From assembly GCA_031732855.1 (NCBI GenBank), contig JAVMKJ010000132.1, forward strand, positions 1 through 18,004: a stretch of 18,004 nucleotides of DNA. Direction: 5' to 3'. Each line of letters opens with the position of its first letter. Position 1 is the first letter of the stretch. Below, in pieces: positions 8,684 through 14,779 of the stretch. This DNA is from JAVMKJ01 sp031732855 (GTDB taxonomy: Bacteria; Pseudomonadota; Gammaproteobacteria; Competibacterales; Competibacteraceae). A program made the position numbers and the translations under genes. The notes below the pieces were generated by a model. The model worked only from the letters and a program-made list of their open reading frames with translations, made no database searches and had not been told where the DNA came from.

Positions 8684-9058
8684 TCAACGATTGCACTCCG
8701 CCGGGGCGACCCGGCAGCCTTGACCGGTCCGCTGACATTCGGCGAGAGCGGCGGCTTCGGCGGCGGCTGGCGTGTCGCCCTGACCGACTCCAATCCCACT
8801 CCGACCCAGCGCCAGGGTGCCGCATTGTCCGGGGCCAAACTCCAGGACCACCCGGCAATCGGCGGCGCCGCAGTCCGCCAAAGCCTGTTGCCGTGCCCGT
8901 TGCGGATCGGCCGCCTGCCAGCGCAACCGCCAGTCTTGGGTGCTGGGAGCATGGGCCGCGGCGCCGTACCCGTCCGCCGTGCTCGATGCGCCCGACCCCG
9001 CGCAACCGGCGTTCGACGCCAGGATGAGGACAAGCAGCCCGCCCGTTGCCGTCTTCAT
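8684..9058 (-). CDS. DUF4189-domain secreted lipoprotein
   Basis: This 124-aa protein has a short signal sequence ending near SNAGC (Cys19), a plausible but not ideal lipobox. The mature part has the DUF4189 pattern: repeated Ala-rich helices with Cys residues (ALADCGAADCRVV), then CGTLALGRSGIGVGQG, then ALAEC. The Cys residues probably form disulfides in the periplasm. The function of the family is unknown. Its start codon overlaps the stop of the gene before it (ATGA at 9055-9058), so it is part of the copper operon. A broken second copy lies near 13955-14050, just before the other PCu(A)C gene. Confidence 0.75.
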   Translation of the reverse strand: MKTATGGLLVLILASNAGCAGSGASSTADGYGAAAHAPSTQDWRLRWQAADPQRARQQALADCGAADCRVVLEFGPGQCGTLALGRSGIGVGQGDTPAAAEAAALAECQRTGQGCRVAPAECNR

Positions 9059-9360
9059 GGTTTCAATCCCTCGTAACCGCGCCCCCCTTTTGCATGGCCG
9101 TTGCCCGATGCGGGTCGAGTCGCGCTCTCCGATTTCCCCGATTTCACACCGTCGCCTTTGCCGCCGCCCCCAGCGCCACCCCCACCAGCACCCCCACCAT
9201 GGTGAGCATGGGCCGCGGGTAAGGTGAGAGGGTTATCCACCCCCGGCATTCCCAGGCTGAAGGCCAGTACGCCGCTCGCCAGGAAGTAGCGCCAGAGAGA
9301 TCGATGGGTACGGTCGACGTGATGGAGCCCACCACGGCCGCGTCGTTTGGGGTCGAACAT
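9055..9360 (-). CDS. Small secreted Gly/His-rich protein, unknown function
   Basis: This 101-aa protein has a long basic, His-containing N-terminal region, a hydrophobic segment at about 23-40 and an AHA motif at 50-52 that fits signal peptidase I. Cleavage there would leave a mature chain starting His53-His54 followed by a run of glycines and a low-complexity Gly/Lys/Ser tail. An N-terminal His pair could bind copper, which fits the operon, but this is inference. The start at 9360 is favoured by GGAG 9 nt upstream. ATG at 9381, overlapping the mbnH stop, is the alternative. The stop overlaps the next start (ATGA). I do not recognise the family. Confidence 0.65.
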   Translation of the reverse strand: MFDPKRRGRGGLHHVDRTHRSLWRYFLASGVLAFSLGMPGVDNPLTLPAAHAHHGGGAGGGGAGGGGKGDGVKSGKSESATRPASGNGHAKGGRGYEGLKP

Positions 9361-9377
9361 GCTCGCGTTCTCCGAAA

Positions 9378-10568
9378 TCATTTGCAGCCAGAGTGTTGGG
9401 GAAAGTTGCCGAATGGGTCGGCGAAGCGGGGATCGCACAGGAATTCCCAGTCGGTCAGGCTTTGCAGGAACGCAATGACATCCTGCTTCTCCCGCGCGGT
9501 CAGCGAAAAGCTGACGATCAACTCGCTTTTATAGGGGTTTCTGGCGCCGTCGCCGGCCAGCGGTCCTTCGCTGATCAACCTGCCGCCGCGGGCGTAGTGG
9601 TCGATCACTTCTTCCAGAGTGGCGATGGAGCCGTCGTGCATGTAGGGAGCGGTCAGTTCGATATTGCGCAGGGTGGGGGCACGGAACCGCCCCATGTCGG
9701 ACGGCTTTTGGGTAAATTCCCACAACCCCCGATTGTCCAGCGGATAGTCGCCCTTGCCGCCGATGTTGTAGAGGCCGTTGTTGTGAAACTCTACTTGTTG
9801 CAGCGTCGTCCCCGCGTGGTTCACCGACTGGCTGAAGTTGAAGCCACCGTGGCAGTGAAAACATTCCATGCGCTCGGAGAAAAACAGTTCCTGGCCGCGC
9901 CGCGCCGCTTCGCTCATGGCGCCGCGATTCCCTTGATAAGTGGCCTTGTCGTAGGGCGAGTTGCCCGAGATCAGGATGGATTCGAACGCGGCGATCGCCT
10001 TGGCGACGCGGTCGGCGTTGAAGGGATCGGTTTCGCCTGGGTAGGCGGCGGTAAACAGTTGCTGGTACCGCGCGTCGCGGCGGAAACGATCCAGGATTTC
10101 GGTTTCGTGATCGCTCCAGCCCAGTTCCAGGGGAAATTCGCCAAATATCGGAATGAGCGCCTGCGCGTGGAGAGTGGTGAGAATCGGGTTGGCCCAGTTG
10201 AAGACGGAGTTATAGACCACGTTGGTCAGACTCATGGCGTTGCGCGGATGATTCTCGCCGGTGGCGCCGACGGACGTCGGGCGGCCGTCGGTAAACCCGC
10301 GCGCCGGCTGGTGGCAGGAGGCACAAGCCATGGTCTGATTGATCGACATCCGCAGGTCGTAGAACAGATGGCGGCCCAACTCTATCTTGGCGTCGGTCAG
10401 CGGGTTATCCGCCGACTCCCTGGGCTTGGGAAACCCCGTCGGCAACGACCAGGAATAGCCCGAACTGGGGGTTGGTGGCGGCGCGGCTTCGTCGCCACCG
10501 CCGCCACCGCAACCTCCCGCCGCCAGCAACAGCCCCAGCGCCATTGCCCGGCCTCGCACCTGCTTCAT
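9378..10568 (-). CDS. mbnH: MbnH-like di-heme enzyme (MauG / cytochrome c peroxidase family)
   Basis: This 396-aa periplasmic protein has a lipoprotein-type signal (LLLAAGGC, Cys20) and two c-type heme sites, CASCH (82-86) and CFHCH (236-240). Other family marks are NWANP (124-128) and APYMHDGS (307-314). MbnH enzymes use a bis-Fe(IV)-type di-heme centre to oxidise a tryptophan of the partner MbnP to kynurenine, which then helps bind copper. The partner gene lies immediately upstream and overlaps by 4 nt (ATGA, 10565-10568), so the pair is co-translated. Length and order match known mbnP-mbnH pairs. A general cytochrome c peroxidase is the main alternative, but the partner gene argues strongly for MbnH. 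Confidence 0.9.
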   Translation of the reverse strand: MKQVRGRAMALGLLLAAGGCGGGGGDEAAPPPTPSSGYSWSLPTGFPKPRESADNPLTDAKIELGRHLFYDLRMSINQTMACASCHQPARGFTDGRPTSVGATGENHPRNAMSLTNVVYNSVFNWANPILTTLHAQALIPIFGEFPLELGWSDHETEILDRFRRDARYQQLFTAAYPGETDPFNADRVAKAIAAFESILISGNSPYDKATYQGNRGAMSEAARRGQELFFSERMECFHCHGGFNFSQSVNHAGTTLQQVEFHNNGLYNIGGKGDYPLDNRGLWEFTQKPSDMGRFRAPTLRNIELTAPYMHDGSIATLEEVIDHYARGGRLISEGPLAGDGARNPYKSELIVSFSLTAREKQDVIAFLQSLTDWEFLCDPRFADPFGNFPQHSGCK

Positions 10569-11488
10569 GGCTTATGTACGCTGAACAGCCGTTGAGGAAC
10601 CACTTTGGGGTATTGTTCGGGAGTGGCGCCAGCCCCGGCAACATAGGTAAAGTCCAGATTCAGGCGCGGCATGATCGGGATGCATTCGGGATCGGAATTG
10701 CTGGACATGCAGCCCGGCGCGGTACCCGGGGTATTCACCGTCACGTTGGATGCCTCCAGCGCCTCACCGATGTCCATGATGATGTGGTCCTTATTGGCAT
10801 CGAAGTTGTCCAGGCAGAACTCCGCGACGTTCGGATAGCCGCAGGGAGCGGTGGGCGGCGCGTTGGGGTCCGAGCCGGGACACTCGGTGCTGCCCAGATG
10901 GATGGGAAACGACTGTTTGAGATTGCTGGGATCGCCGACTCCGTCCACCCGGATGAACTTGTGGCCGCCCCGCCAGTTCCACAGCATCCCCGAACTGTTC
11001 AGCGGCGAGGGCGCGGTGGCGTCGCTGGTATGGTTGAGCGCGAAGGGGATGCCCACTTTGAAGCAGATGCCAGCGTAGCTCCCGTTGGCCACGGCTCCCT
11101 TGACCTGGGCGTTGTACGGCAGGGCGCCCCCGCCGCAATCTTTTCTCAGATCCAGCAGGGCGACGTTCTGGTACTGCCAAACGCCGTCCTGATCGAGATC
11201 CAGCGCCTGTCGATTGCCATCGGGTTTGACCAGCGCCACGTCGTAGACGTAAAAGCGCCAGTCGTTGACTTGGTAGGTGCCGGGTTGGCCGATTCCCACG
11301 TTGCTGTAGGTTGCGCCGCAGGTGAAGTCCTGCCCGTTGACCTGCGCCTCGAACAGCACCTTGGCCTGACGCTCGCTCGGACCGTTGTCATCATCGCTGC
11401 CGCAGCCTGCCAGCAGCGCCAGCGCGACGCCCAGCGCCGTGGCGCTTCGAATGGGGAAAGGAAGTTGCCGGTTGCGGGGATGGAGCAT
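10565..11488 (-). CDS. mbnP: MbnP-like periplasmic copper-binding lipoprotein
   Basis: This 307-aa protein has a clear lipobox (LLAGC, Cys29). The mature domain has the MbnP/MopE-type signature: NDWRFYVYDVAL (76-87), the tryptophan-rich MLWNWRGGHKF (168-178) and FPIHLGSTEC (194-203). His152, His176 and His197 are candidate copper ligands, and Trp170 or Trp172 is a candidate for oxidation to kynurenine by MbnH. Several Cys residues suggest disulfides. A strong ribosome-binding site, AGGAG, lies 8 nt before ATG 11488. It is the first gene of a five-gene operon driven by the promoter at 11558-11603. No methanobactin precursor or synthesis genes are present in the window. Confidence 0.88.
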   Translation of the reverse strand: MLHPRNRQLPFPIRSATALGVALALLAGCGSDDDNGPSERQAKVLFEAQVNGQDFTCGATYSNVGIGQPGTYQVNDWRFYVYDVALVKPDGNRQALDLDQDGVWQYQNVALLDLRKDCGGGALPYNAQVKGAVANGSYAGICFKVGIPFALNHTSDATAPSPLNSSGMLWNWRGGHKFIRVDGVGDPSNLKQSFPIHLGSTECPGSDPNAPPTAPCGYPNVAEFCLDNFDANKDHIIMDIGEALEASNVTVNTPGTAPGCMSSNSDPECIPIMPRLNLDFTYVAGAGATPEQYPKVVPQRLFSVHKP

Positions 11489-11521
11489 GCGGGATTCTCC
11501 TGGATCGAGCTGGCGTGAGGT

Positions 11522-11553
11522 GGATACGAAGCGCGCGCTGCTTCGCGTTATCC
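11522..11553 (-). promoter_or_regulatory. mbnP leader stem-loop
   Basis: CGAAGC and GCTTCG (11527-11532, 11540-11545) form a 6-bp stem with a 7-nt loop. The stem is extended by GGATA/TATCC (11522-11526, 11549-11553) across a small bulge. The predicted transcript start, about 7 nt after the -10 at 11558, places the hairpin at the 5' end of the mRNA. The same stem with a 7-nt loop occurs in the leader of the PCu(A)C-sco operon. Confidence 0.5.
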
Positions 11554-11557
11554 GTCC

Positions 11558-11631
11558 ATGCTAATTCGAGGAACACCAGGTGAGAATGCGACAAATTGTC
11601 GCACCCATGGGGTCATGTGGACTGTTACGAT
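11558..11631. promoter_or_regulatory. RegA-type box A with divergent promoters (mbnP operon and plus-strand gene)
   Basis: TGCGACAAATTGTCGCA (11587-11603) is a perfect 8+1+8 palindrome. On the minus strand TAGCAT (11563-11558) begins 23 bp beyond the box and would be the -10 for mbnP. On the plus strand TACGAT (11626-11631) begins 22 bp beyond it and points at the gene starting at 11802. The box would then centre near -44, covering the -35 region, as expected for an activator site. The GCGAC-N5-GTCGC core fits the RegA/PrrA/RegR consensus as I recall it. Confidence 0.7.
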
Positions 11632-11683
11632 GAGATCGGCGCCCTGTCAAAAGTTGGCATTCAGCATCGATGCTATGAAGCAG

Positions 11684-11800
11684 AATATAGCGCTCTTATC
11701 TGATTTGTGGAGTCACCGTTTCGAACCACCCCGGCGCTACGCGCCACCCCTCCTTATCCAAGGAGGGGAAATTCCACAACTGGAATAGGAACGCTATATT
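11684..11800. repeat. 117-bp MITE-like element
   Basis: The two ends are imperfect inverted repeats of about 29 bp, with the outer 9 bp identical (AATATAGCG and CGCTATATT). Inside is a hairpin, CCCCTCC...GGAGGGG (about 11743-11768). It has no coding capacity, as expected for a non-autonomous mobile or hairpin repeat. No clear target duplication is visible. It lies between promoter A and the gene at 11802, and its right end supplies the AGGA that serves as that gene's ribosome-binding site. Confidence 0.55.
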
Positions 11801-11801
11801 G

Positions 11802-12293
11802 ATGAGGCAGGATTTTCTGGTGTTCGGTGGGGCGATTACCGTTTTATTTCTATTGGGTATCCTGGGAAGCGTGCATTATCCTCTCTTAAACGATTGGTTG
11901 CAGCGAAACCCAAATCATGCCACTGTTTTGAGCGCCGATCCTGCCTGTAATCCCGTGGGCGGGCTTTGTACGGCCGGCGATGCGACGTTGACCGTAACGC
12001 TCGGGCTGGGGGACAGCATACAACCGCTGACCGCATTCCCCGTGGAAGTGAATCTCATTGGGCGGGAAGCGGCCAAGGCCAAAAAAGTCGCGGTCAATTT
12101 TTCCATGTCGAACATGGATATGGGATTTAACCGCTTCGATCTCAGCCGACAGGCGGATAAAACGTGGCGGGGACACGCAATCTTGCCGGTTTGCTCGATG
12201 GGGCGCCGGGAATGGCGGGTTGCGGTGGAAGTCGTGAGTGATACAACCTATTTGGCGGAATTCAATCTGCTGGCCGGTTCTTCAGTAAACTGA
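11802..12293 (+). CDS. Membrane-anchored periplasmic Met/Cys protein, possibly FixH/YtkA-like
   Basis: This 163-aa protein has one N-terminal membrane helix (about 6-24) and a periplasmic domain. Cys49 and Cys56 (CNPVGGLC) and Cys131 (LPVCSMG) could form disulfides or bind metal. The cluster NFSMSNMDMGFNRF (99-112) has three closely spaced Met residues, as in Cu(I)-handling proteins. The beta-sandwich-like pattern with a MDMG motif and a W-GHAILPVC strand recalls FixH/YtkA-like domains, but I am not certain. ATG 11802 is chosen with AGGA about 12 nt upstream; TTG at 11799 is possible. It stands alone between mbnP and sco, converging on sco. Promoter A on its upstream side suggests co-regulation with the copper operon. 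Confidence 0.7.
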   Translation: MRQDFLVFGGAITVLFLLGILGSVHYPLLNDWLQRNPNHATVLSADPACNPVGGLCTAGDATLTVTLGLGDSIQPLTAFPVEVNLIGREAAKAKKVAVNFSMSNMDMGFNRFDLSRQADKTWRGHAILPVCSMGRREWRVAVEVVSDTTYLAEFNLLAGSSVN

Positions 12294-12305
12294 AATGTCA
12301 TGGTC

Positions 12306-12323
12306 GATTTTTTAAATAAAATC
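12306..12323. terminator. Possible bidirectional terminator between convergent genes
   Basis: GATTTT and AAAATC form a short AT-rich inverted repeat with flanking T and A tracts, between the stop codons at 12293 and 12329. The stem is weak, so this is only a candidate. Confidence 0.3.
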
Positions 12324-12328
12324 AAGAT

Positions 12329-12973
12329 TTAATTGTTGATTGATCGGTAGTGTTCGCGAATTTTCATGAAATCGGACACCATGGTTTCCGGCTTGTGGGG
12401 AGGAGTAAGGATGGCGTGCAGATGGGCATTGGGGTCGATCACGATCACCGTGGAAGAATGATCGATGCTGTAGTTGGCTTTATTCTCCTGATCGGGCGAT
12501 CGCATGTAAATAACGCCAAATTGTCGCGCCAGCTTGTTCAATTCCTCCGGCGCGCCGGTGGCGCCTAGAAATTTTGGATTGAAATAGCGGGTATATTCTC
12601 CGAGCCTCTGCGGTGTATCGCGTTGGGGGTCCACCGAAATCAGCATGTAGGCGGTATCCTGATCCAAGTTATTTCGCGCCAGTTGTTGCTGCGCCTTGGC
12701 GAGTTCCAACAGCGTTAGCGGACATACATCCGGACAGTAGGTATAGCCGAAGTACAGAAAAGTCCACTTGCCCAAAAACCGGTCGCGGTGGAAAGACTGG
12801 CCGGTCTGGTCGGTCAGGGTGAAGTCTTCGATTTCCCTGGGTTGGGGAAAGAGGATGCCGGAGATGGTCGGAGGCTCGACTGGAGGGCGGGTCATCATTT
12901 GACCCAGCCAGAGGCCCAAACCCAAAGCCAGCGCACCGGTCAGTATCAGGATAATTTGTTTGCCGCGCGTCAT
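12329..12973 (-). CDS. sco: Sco1/SenC/PrrC family copper chaperone
   Basis: This 214-aa protein has an N-terminal membrane anchor (about 7-25) and a thioredoxin-like domain. The copper site is complete: Cys80 and Cys84 in CPDVCP, and His172 in DHSST. Sco proteins deliver copper to the CuA site of cytochrome c oxidase or act as thiol reductases for it. ATG 12973 has AAGG 7 nt upstream. It lies 66 nt downstream of the PCu(A)C gene on the same strand, the usual pairing: PCu(A)C passes copper to the oxidase while Sco maintains the site. In Rhodobacter the homolog PrrC belongs to the prrBAC locus, so its position near regBA here is notable. Confidence 0.93.
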   Translation of the reverse strand: MTRGKQIILILTGALALGLGLWLGQMMTRPPVEPPTISGILFPQPREIEDFTLTDQTGQSFHRDRFLGKWTFLYFGYTYCPDVCPLTLLELAKAQQQLARNNLDQDTAYMLISVDPQRDTPQRLGEYTRYFNPKFLGATGAPEELNKLARQFGVIYMRSPDQENKANYSIDHSSTVIVIDPNAHLHAILTPPHKPETMVSDFMKIREHYRSINN

Positions 12974-13039
12974 GGTATGGCCTTCTCGTCGGGCGGGGCT
13001 GGAACCGGGATCTCCAGCCCCTCTCTGAAAAATTTAACG

Positions 13040-13522
13040 TCATTGCGCCTTGTGGTCTTTGTGATGCGACTGCTCGGCGCCTTCTCCCGGACCCATTTTA
13101 CGCACCTTTACTTCCACCGGTATCTCGCCGGCTTTTTCGAAGCGCAGGCGCAGGGGAAAGGTTTGGTCCGCCACCAGGGGCTTTTTAAGTCCGATCAACA
13201 TGATGTGCAAGCCACCGGGCTTGAGCACGGCCGGCTCCCCAGGATTGACTTCGATGGCTTTGATCGGGCGCATTTTCATCACCCCGTCCTCCATCAGATG
13301 GGTGTGCAGCTCGACGGTGGCCGAAACCTCGCCGGACGCGCCGACCAGGCGGTCCGCTTCCTTGCCCGTGTTGACGAGCGTCATGTAGGCGGCGCCGTTG
13401 GTGACGGTGGGCGGGCTTTCTCGCGCCCATGGATCCTCGGCCTTGATCGTTGCGGTATCGGCGGCCAAAACGGGGGCGCTCAGTGCGAGCAACAAACCCA
13501 GCGCGGACAACTTGATGTTCAT
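13040..13522 (-). CDS. PCu(A)C periplasmic copper chaperone
   Basis: This 160-aa protein has a classic signal peptide cleaved near PVLA-AD (20/21). The copper-binding pattern H-x10-M-x21-H-x-M is exact: His73, Met84, His106 and Met108, with extra His75, Met77 and Met82 nearby. A His-rich tail (SHHKDHK, 152-158) may hold further copper. The family carries Cu(I) in the periplasm and loads cytochrome oxidase together with Sco, encoded next in the operon. The best ribosome-binding site, GGAG, lies about 13 nt before ATG 13522, somewhat far. The leader carries a stem-loop and a RegA-type box. Compare the ligand-poor paralog at 8172-8675. Confidence 0.92.
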   Translation of the reverse strand: MNIKLSALGLLLALSAPVLAADTATIKAEDPWARESPPTVTNGAAYMTLVNTGKEADRLVGASGEVSATVELHTHLMEDGVMKMRPIKAIEVNPGEPAVLKPGGLHIMLIGLKKPLVADQTFPLRLRFEKAGEIPVEVKVRKMGPGEGAEQSHHKDHKAQ

Positions 13523-13635
13523 GGATCTGGAAATCTCCGAATATTGGGGGGATGTTTCAAGAGCAACGGATATCTTGATCTCAACGGGCGGGGCTGGGAA
13601 GCGCCAGCCGCTGGCTGGGTGGTAAGAGGGTTCTC

Positions 13636-13656
13636 CCGAAGCACGCGCCGCTTCGG
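13636..13656 (-). promoter_or_regulatory. PCu(A)C-sco leader stem-loop
   Basis: CCGAAGC and GCTTCGG form a 7-bp stem with a 7-nt loop, preceded on the minus strand by GGATAAT. The sequence is nearly the same as the mbnP leader hairpin and lies in the same register from the upstream palindrome. Confidence 0.5.
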
Positions 13657-13695
13657 ATTATCCAGCCAACATCACTTGGGGAAAATGGAGGGGGG

Positions 13696-13741
13696 TGCGA
13701 CAAATTGTCGCACCCGGTGGGATCGAGGGAATCGCTACAAT
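13696..13741. promoter_or_regulatory. RegA-type box B with plus-strand -10
   Basis: The palindrome TGCGACAAATTGTCGCA (13696-13712) is identical to box A. TACAAT (13736-13741) begins 23 bp beyond it on the plus strand but leads to no gene. On the minus strand, toward PCu(A)C-sco, the hexamer at the same distance (ATGTTG, 13672-13667) is poor. GATAAT at 13662-13657 is a better -10 but 10 bp further away. The box most likely controls the PCu(A)C-sco operon. Confidence 0.6.
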
Positions 13742-13818
13742 GAAGCCCGCCTCCCGCCGGGTGGGCATGGTGTTCGACGACCGATGAGAGTCCGGCGACG
13801 TTTGTGAGTGTCGCTTTC

Positions 13819-13949
13819 GTGTAACCGTTCACCCCCCTCCCCCCAACCCCCTCCCGCGAGGGGAGGGGGAGTTTAACAACGGACTGTTTCGCAAGGCTCC
13901 CTCCCCCCTTGTGGGGGAGGGTTGGGGTGGGGGGTGTGAATGGTTACGC
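13819..13949. repeat. C/G-tract inverted repeat element
   Basis: Two arms of about 37-50 bp face each other, each starting GYGTAACCRTTCAC and running into C-rich blocks that end in CTCCC...AGGGGAGGG. Each arm also folds on itself. It is non-coding and looks like a pair of inverted intergenic repeats or a hairpin element. Its right edge sits directly at the broken end of the DUF4189 relic. Confidence 0.55.
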
Positions 13950-13954
13950 TTTCG

Positions 13955-14055
13955 TTCGCCGGCGCCCTCGGCGGCTGGCGCGTGTTGTCCAGACCCACGC
14001 CAGAACCCGCTTGGCCCAAAGCCAGCGTGCCGTACCGCCCCAGGCTGGCCTCCAA
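13955..14055 (-). pseudogene. DUF4189 gene relic
   Basis: One minus-strand frame reads GRYGTLALGQAGSGVGLDN (about 14040-13984), matching CGTLALGRSGIGVGQGD of the intact DUF4189 protein. The DNA similarity continues through ACACGC-CAGCCGCC. The signal peptide, the Cys-rich first half and the C-terminus are missing. The relic begins just downstream of the -10 of box C and ends at the C/G repeat. A short open frame through it (13873-14151) carries repeat-derived sequence at its end, so I do not call it a gene. Confidence 0.6.
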
Positions 14056-14100
14056 TGCTAAGGGGTGATGGAGCAAGTGGGAATGCGACAAATTGCCGCG
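14055..14100 (-). promoter_or_regulatory. RegA-type box C with minus-strand -10
   Basis: TGCGACAAATTGCCGCG (14084-14100) is the palindrome with two changes in the right arm. On the minus strand TAGCAT (14060-14055) begins exactly 23 bp beyond it, the same hexamer and spacing as in the mbnP promoter, and flanking bases are also shared with site A. The promoter now leads only into the DUF4189 relic, so it is probably an orphan left from a duplicated operon. It lies just after the stop of the CBS gene. Confidence 0.55.
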
Positions 14101-14116
14101 TCCCTGGCCGGCAGGG

Positions 14117-14716
14117 CTACAGCGCGCCGCCGGCTTTTTGCAGGTCGGCATAGGTGGTCGGTTGCCGCGAAGGGTCGATATCCAGCCCGAGCCGCAGGCC
14201 GATTTGCGACAGCGAGAAAAGACCGCGCACCGCCGGTTGGCCGGTCTCGGGATCGGTGTCCACCACCAGGGCGTGCTGGCGATCGACCCGCCGCAGGGTG
14301 GCGATGATGTCGCCCACCCGGGCGCGCAGCACGTCTTCCATCAGCAGCGTTTCCAGCTTCGGCCGGAGCGTCATGATGTCGGCGACCCGCAGATCCTCCC
14401 AGGCACCGCCGGCCTTGGCCAGAATGCGGCCGGGTTTGACGCCGTCGATATCCCGGCTGGTGAGCAGGCCGATGATATGGCCGTCGGCGTCGCACACCAG
14501 CAGGATGCGGATTCCGCGCTTGACCATGATTTCCAGACCCTTGCCGAGCGGAGTTGTCAGTTCGGTGGTGAACGCGGTGACCTGGCTGAGATCCGTCATG
14601 ACGGACAGGGCGGGATCGTCGGTGGTTACGCGCCAGGGTAGCTGTTGCTTGGGGCGAAAATACCGGGTGCCGCTTTCCAGCCGATGAAGGGGGAGCGGTT
14701 GATAAGTGGGGTTCAT
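14117..14716 (-). CDS. CBS-domain pair protein
   Basis: This 199-aa cytoplasmic protein has two CBS motifs, about residues 37-98 (VTAFTTELTTPLGKGLEIM then GIRILLVCDADGHIIGLLTSRDI) and 111-183 (VADIMTLRP then HALVVDTDPETGQPAVRGLFSLSQI). CBS pairs usually bind adenine nucleotides and act as energy sensors; no catalytic domain is attached. ATG 14716 has GGAG 9 nt upstream. The gene diverges from regB and shares box D, with TAGGAT (14785-14780) placed 23 bp from the box. This suggests a part in the redox or energy response, but its partner is unknown. Confidence 0.85.
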   Translation of the reverse strand: MNPTYQPLPLHRLESGTRYFRPKQQLPWRVTTDDPALSVMTDLSQVTAFTTELTTPLGKGLEIMVKRGIRILLVCDADGHIIGLLTSRDIDGVKPGRILAKAGGAWEDLRVADIMTLRPKLETLLMEDVLRARVGDIIATLRRVDRQHALVVDTDPETGQPAVRGLFSLSQIGLRLGLDIDPSRQPTTYADLQKAGGAL

Positions 14717-14779
14717 CGGGGCGATCTCCAGAAAATGGCGCCAACGGCGACCGCGGCCGCTTCGTTGAGGAGCCGTCGA

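Noticed and set aside
8676..9005. N-terminal extension of the PCu(A)C-like protein
   Set aside because: The extension is Arg-rich, lies over the DUF4189 gene, and precedes an obvious signal peptide that must be N-terminal.
7711..9033. 440-aa minus-strand open frame over the end of tgpA and the PCu(A)C-like gene
   Set aside because: Composition is Arg/Pro/Ala-biased and it overlaps genes with clear domains in other frames.
9055..11488. Methanobactin precursor or other RiPP peptide gene near mbnP-mbnH
   Set aside because: I found no short Cys-containing leader-core peptide and no MbnB/MbnC-like partner. The 101-aa Gly/His protein has a Sec signal, not a RiPP leader.
11663..11674. 12-bp palindrome AGCATCGATGCT upstream of the MITE-like element
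   Set aside because: It occurs once and has no fixed relation to a promoter, so chance cannot be excluded.
13819..13949. CRISPR-like or tandem repeat array
   Set aside because: The C-rich blocks are inverted arms of one element, not regularly spaced direct repeats with spacers.
13873..14151. 92-aa minus-strand open frame as an intact gene
   Set aside because: Only a short DUF4189-like stretch is recognisable; the end is read from repeat sequence and there is no signal peptide.
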